NCBI GenBank assembly: GCA_041675805.1 | Contig: JBAYTD010000001.1 | Span: 19,125-83,124, forward strand | Length of the DNA stretch: 64,000 nt | From: JANNWF01 sp041675805 | GTDB lineage: Bacteria; Pseudomonadota; Gammaproteobacteria; Xanthomonadales; Xanthomonadaceae | Direction: 5' to 3' | Shown here: piece after piece, positions 61,351-64,000 of the stretch | Layout: every line of letters begins with the position of its first letter | How positions within the stretch are numbered: position 1 is the first letter of the stretch | Position numbers and translations under genes: made by a program | The notes under the pieces: generated by a model | What the model saw: the letters and a program-made list of their open reading frames with translations, nothing else | What the model was told of the DNA's origin: nothing | The model's database searches: none

Positions 61351-63939
61351 ATGAAATGCAATCGCAACAAGCTTAGTGAGGCCGTGGTCTTTGGCCTGGC
61401 AGCCGGCGCCGTCGGTCTGCTGTCGCTGAACCCGGCTCCGGTGTTCGCACAGAGTGACAGCGAGGAGGCTTCCTCCCTCGACCGCATCGTGGTCACGGGT
61501 TCCCGCCTCAAGCGCGCCGACATCGAAGGTTCCTCGCCGGTCATCGTGATCGACCGCGAGGCCATCGAAGCTTCCGGTGACGTGTCCGTCGCCGACGTGC
61601 TGCGCGACACCACCTTCGCGTCGTTCGGCAACTTCAAGCCGCAGTCCGGCAGCTCGGCGCAGTCGCTGGCCACCATCGACCTGCGTGGTCTGGGTTCGGG
61701 CCGCACCCTGGTGCTGGTTGACGGCCGTCGCGCCCCGACCAACCCGATGTCCGCCTCCTCCGGCGCCGACGTCAACGCCATCCCGCTGGCCGCTGTCGAG
61801 CGCATCGAAATCCTGTCCGACGGCGCTTCCGCCGTGTACGGTTCCGACGCCATCGGCGGCGTCGTCAACATCATCCTGCGCAAGGACTTCACCGGTGCCG
61901 AGCTGAGCTACGGCTACGGCGACACCGCCATCGAAGGCGGCGACACCGAAAGCGCCCACGTGGTGTTCGGCGCAGCCAGTGACCGTGGTCGCCTGCTGGG
62001 TGGTGCCTCCAAGGCCAGCCGCGGCATGGTGTTCACCCGCGACCAGATCGGCGGCGATGCCCTGGGCATCTCGATCTACGGCAACAACTACTACGATTGG
62101 GACACCGGCCTGGCGCTGGCCGTGCCGGGCTTCACCTGCCCGCAGACCACCGACCGCAACCCGGACTTCCCGTTCTGGTTCCAGACCGTCAACGGCCGTT
62201 GCTCGTTCGACTTCAACGCCGTGGCCGCCAACGAAGCGTCGGTGGACAACACCGCGATCTTCCTGCGTGGTGACTACCAGATCAACGACAACTGGTCTGT
62301 CTACACCACTCTGAGCAACACCAAGGTCGAGACCTTCGGCCGTTACGCGCCGGTCCCGGGCCTGGTCTGGGCCAACGACGGCACGCCGAACGACCTGACC
62401 CCTGGCGATGGTCTGCCCACCTACTTCTACCACCGCTTCGCCGCGGCCGGTAACCGCGACAGCTACACCACCGCCAACAACTCCGACTACCTGCTCGGCT
62501 TCCAGGGCCAGTTGACGGATTCGATCAGCGTCGAGTTCGGTGCCCGTCGCACCAACTACGACTTCGACGAGCTGGGCTACGGTTACATCATCCAGAGCCT
62601 GGCCAACGCCGCCATCAACCGTGGCGACTACATGCTGACCGACCCGTACGGCGCGACCCAGGCCACGCTGAACAGCTTCACCGCCACCATCGGCCGCAAC
62701 TCCTTCTTCCGCACGGAAGAGTACTTCGCCAACATCAACTTCGACCTGTTCGAAATGGGCGGCGGCATCTCCAACGCGGTGTTCGGCGTCGAGACCCGTG
62801 ACGAGTCCTACCAGGACCTGTACGACTCGCTGTCGCAGGCCGGTGTGGTGCTGGGTTCCGCGGGCGGTGCGTCCGCCGGCACGCGTGACGTGAAGGCGGC
62901 CTACTTCGAGTGGCTGCTGCCGTTCACCAGCCAGTTCGACATCACCGTCGCCGGTCGTTTCGACGACTACAGCGACTACGGCAGCGACTTCTCGCCGAAG
63001 CTCGCCGCGCGCTGGCAGCCGCTGGACAACCTGACCCTGCGCGGTTCGTGGGGCCAGGGCTTCCGCGCCCCGGGTCTGGACATCCTGACCCAGGCCGATT
63101 CGTTCTCCGCCGAGCCGGTCACCAACGACCCGGCCACCTGTCTGGCCGCCGGTCTGGACGCCCAGTGCCGCAACGCTGCCGGTCAGCAGCAGTCGGTGCA
63201 GGTCGACACCTTCTTCATCGCCAACCCGGACCTGGGTTCGGAGCAGTCCGACCAGTACAGCATCGGCGTGGTGTGGGATCCGATCGACTGGCTGGATCTG
63301 TCCGTTGACTACTGGAACATCGAAGTCGACAACGCGATCTCCTCGGTCAGTCCGATGGACATCGTCAACATGGACCTCGACCCGGCCAACTTCGGCACCA
63401 TCCCGCCGGGCCTGAGCATCACCCGTTCGGCCGCCAACGGCCGCGCGCTGGAGTTCATCGCCGGCTACGCCAACGCCGGCAAGACGCAGGCCACCGGTCT
63501 GGACTTCCGTGCCAACACGGACTTCGACCTCGGCGGCATGGGCCGCCTGCGCAACTTCCTGACCGTGTCCTACATCAGCAAGTACGAAGTGACCGACGTG
63601 TCGGCCGTGACGGTCGATTTCGCCGGCCGCGTGGGTACGCCGGACATGCGCTCCACGCTGTCCAACCAGTGGACCTACGGTGACTTCGGCGTGTTCTGGA
63701 ACTTCAACTACATCGACAGCCAGGTCAACGGTGCCGGTACCAAGATCATCGGCAGCTACACCACCCACGATCTGCAGTTGAACTGGAACGCCCCGTGGAA
63801 CGGCCGCATCACCATCGGTGCGACCAACTTGGGCGACAAGTACCCGGCGCTGTCTGCTTACGACGGCCGTCCGTGGAACTTCTACCTGTACGACGCCTAC
63901 GGCCGCACCACGTACTTCCGTTACACGCAGACGTTCTAA
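61351..63939 (+). CDS. TonB-dependent receptor, unknown substrate
   Basis: An 862-residue outer-membrane receptor from an ATG preceded by GGAGAT. A signal peptide ends near residue 34 (PVFAQ), then the TonB box/plug region SSLDRIVVTGSRLKRADIEGSSPVIVIDREAIEASG, plug motifs TIDLRGLGSGRTLVLVDGRRAP and EILSDGASAVYGSDAIGGVVNIILR, and a long barrel ending TYFRYTQTF. It resembles the abundant Xanthomonadales/Alteromonadales receptors without a fixed substrate. Codon use leans more to CGT for Arg and GGT for Gly than the neighbours do, suggesting strong expression. A long leader, an operator candidate and a strong terminator surround it; no transport gene is adjacent. Confidence 0.92.
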   Translation: MKCNRNKLSEAVVFGLAAGAVGLLSLNPAPVFAQSDSEEASSLDRIVVTGSRLKRADIEGSSPVIVIDREAIEASGDVSVADVLRDTTFASFGNFKPQSGSSAQSLATIDLRGLGSGRTLVLVDGRRAPTNPMSASSGADVNAIPLAAVERIEILSDGASAVYGSDAIGGVVNIILRKDFTGAELSYGYGDTAIEGGDTESAHVVFGAASDRGRLLGGASKASRGMVFTRDQIGGDALGISIYGNNYYDWDTGLALAVPGFTCPQTTDRNPDFPFWFQTVNGRCSFDFNAVAANEASVDNTAIFLRGDYQINDNWSVYTTLSNTKVETFGRYAPVPGLVWANDGTPNDLTPGDGLPTYFYHRFAAAGNRDSYTTANNSDYLLGFQGQLTDSISVEFGARRTNYDFDELGYGYIIQSLANAAINRGDYMLTDPYGATQATLNSFTATIGRNSFFRTEEYFANINFDLFEMGGGISNAVFGVETRDESYQDLYDSLSQAGVVLGSAGGASAGTRDVKAAYFEWLLPFTSQFDITVAGRFDDYSDYGSDFSPKLAARWQPLDNLTLRGSWGQGFRAPGLDILTQADSFSAEPVTNDPATCLAAGLDAQCRNAAGQQQSVQVDTFFIANPDLGSEQSDQYSIGVVWDPIDWLDLSVDYWNIEVDNAISSVSPMDIVNMDLDPANFGTIPPGLSITRSAANGRALEFIAGYANAGKTQATGLDFRANTDFDLGGMGRLRNFLTVSYISKYEVTDVSAVTVDFAGRVGTPDMRSTLSNQWTYGDFGVFWNFNYIDSQVNGAGTKIIGSYTTHDLQLNWNAPWNGRITIGATNLGDKYPALSAYDGRPWNFYLYDAYGRTTYFRYTQTF

Positions 63940-63970
63940 GCTGTAACCGTCTGTTTCAAGCGCAACAAAG

Positions 63971-63994
63971 GAAGGGCCCCGTTCGGGGCCCTTC
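63971..63994 (+). terminator. Rho-independent terminator after the third TonB receptor
   Basis: A perfect 11-bp stem, GAAGGGCCCCG (63971-63981) with 63984-63994, around TT, followed by TCTTTA at the window end. It lies 31 bases after the stop codon. Confidence 0.85.
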
Positions 63995-64000
63995 TCTTTA

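Overview
This is a high-GC chromosomal segment (by eye about two thirds G+C) from a gammaproteobacterium, most likely Xanthomonadales (Xanthomonadaceae, Lysobacter-like or a relative). The basis is the gene content: three TonB-dependent receptors, an E3 subunit carrying its own lipoyl domain, a PutA without an N-terminal DNA-binding domain, GTP-dependent PEP carboxykinase, a tricorn protease homologue, a secreted beta-helix protein with a typical Xanthomonadales N-terminal domain, and GTAG-type palindromic repeats. The species cannot be fixed from the sequence alone. I saw no rRNA, tRNA, CRISPR array, transposase or prophage.

Layout. 1-6.8 kb: a Tyr-rich lipoprotein cut by the window edge, a DUF2254-like membrane protein, a tricorn protease homologue and fructose-1,6-bisphosphatase. 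6.9-10.5 kb: a DUF2061 membrane protein convergent with the pyruvate dehydrogenase genes aceF (E2) and lpdA (E3), which are separated by a short nitrilase-like fragment; E1 is not next to them. 10.8-14.3 kb: a small membrane peptide, a membrane-anchored XRE regulator, and argS coupled to a SPOR-domain protein. 14.5-19.7 kb: a TonB receptor and a secreted beta-helix protein, each preceded by 11-bp-phased Pho-box-like repeats. 19.8-27.8 kb: queH, a DUF488 protein, a zinc-type TonB receptor with a His-rich insert behind a Zur-like box, an unknown membrane-anchored protein, an AGCS amino-acid symporter and a further unknown membrane protein. 27.9-31.4 kb: a vapBC pair, GTAG repeats, and hrpB, whose reading frame has absorbed two palindromic repeat units. 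31.5-41.1 kb: a MscS channel with a cyclic-nucleotide-binding domain, a SulP transporter, a lipoprotein, putA, a DUF922 protein and mnmG.

41.2-54.1 kb is the main accessory locus: a compact catechol-siderophore and iron-transport island. On the minus strand, four overlapping genes encode an MFS exporter, a 2,3-dihydroxybenzoate-AMP ligase, a free-standing aryl carrier protein and an EntF-type C-A-T-TE synthetase whose A domain reads as serine-specific. Divergently, from a shared Fur-box region, come a secreted Fes/IroE-like esterase, a YncE-like beta-propeller and a HmuTUV-like ABC importer. Genes for making dihydroxybenzoate, a phosphopantetheinyl transferase and a dedicated outer-membrane receptor are all missing, so the locus must rely on the rest of the genome.

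54.2-64 kb: a perfect 42-bp palindrome, a fatty-acid operon (alpha/beta hydrolase, fadE, DUF4442 thioesterase) divergent from a TetR regulator with two copies of a 14-bp palindromic operator candidate between them, pckG, and a third TonB receptor with a long AT-rich promoter region and a strong terminator.
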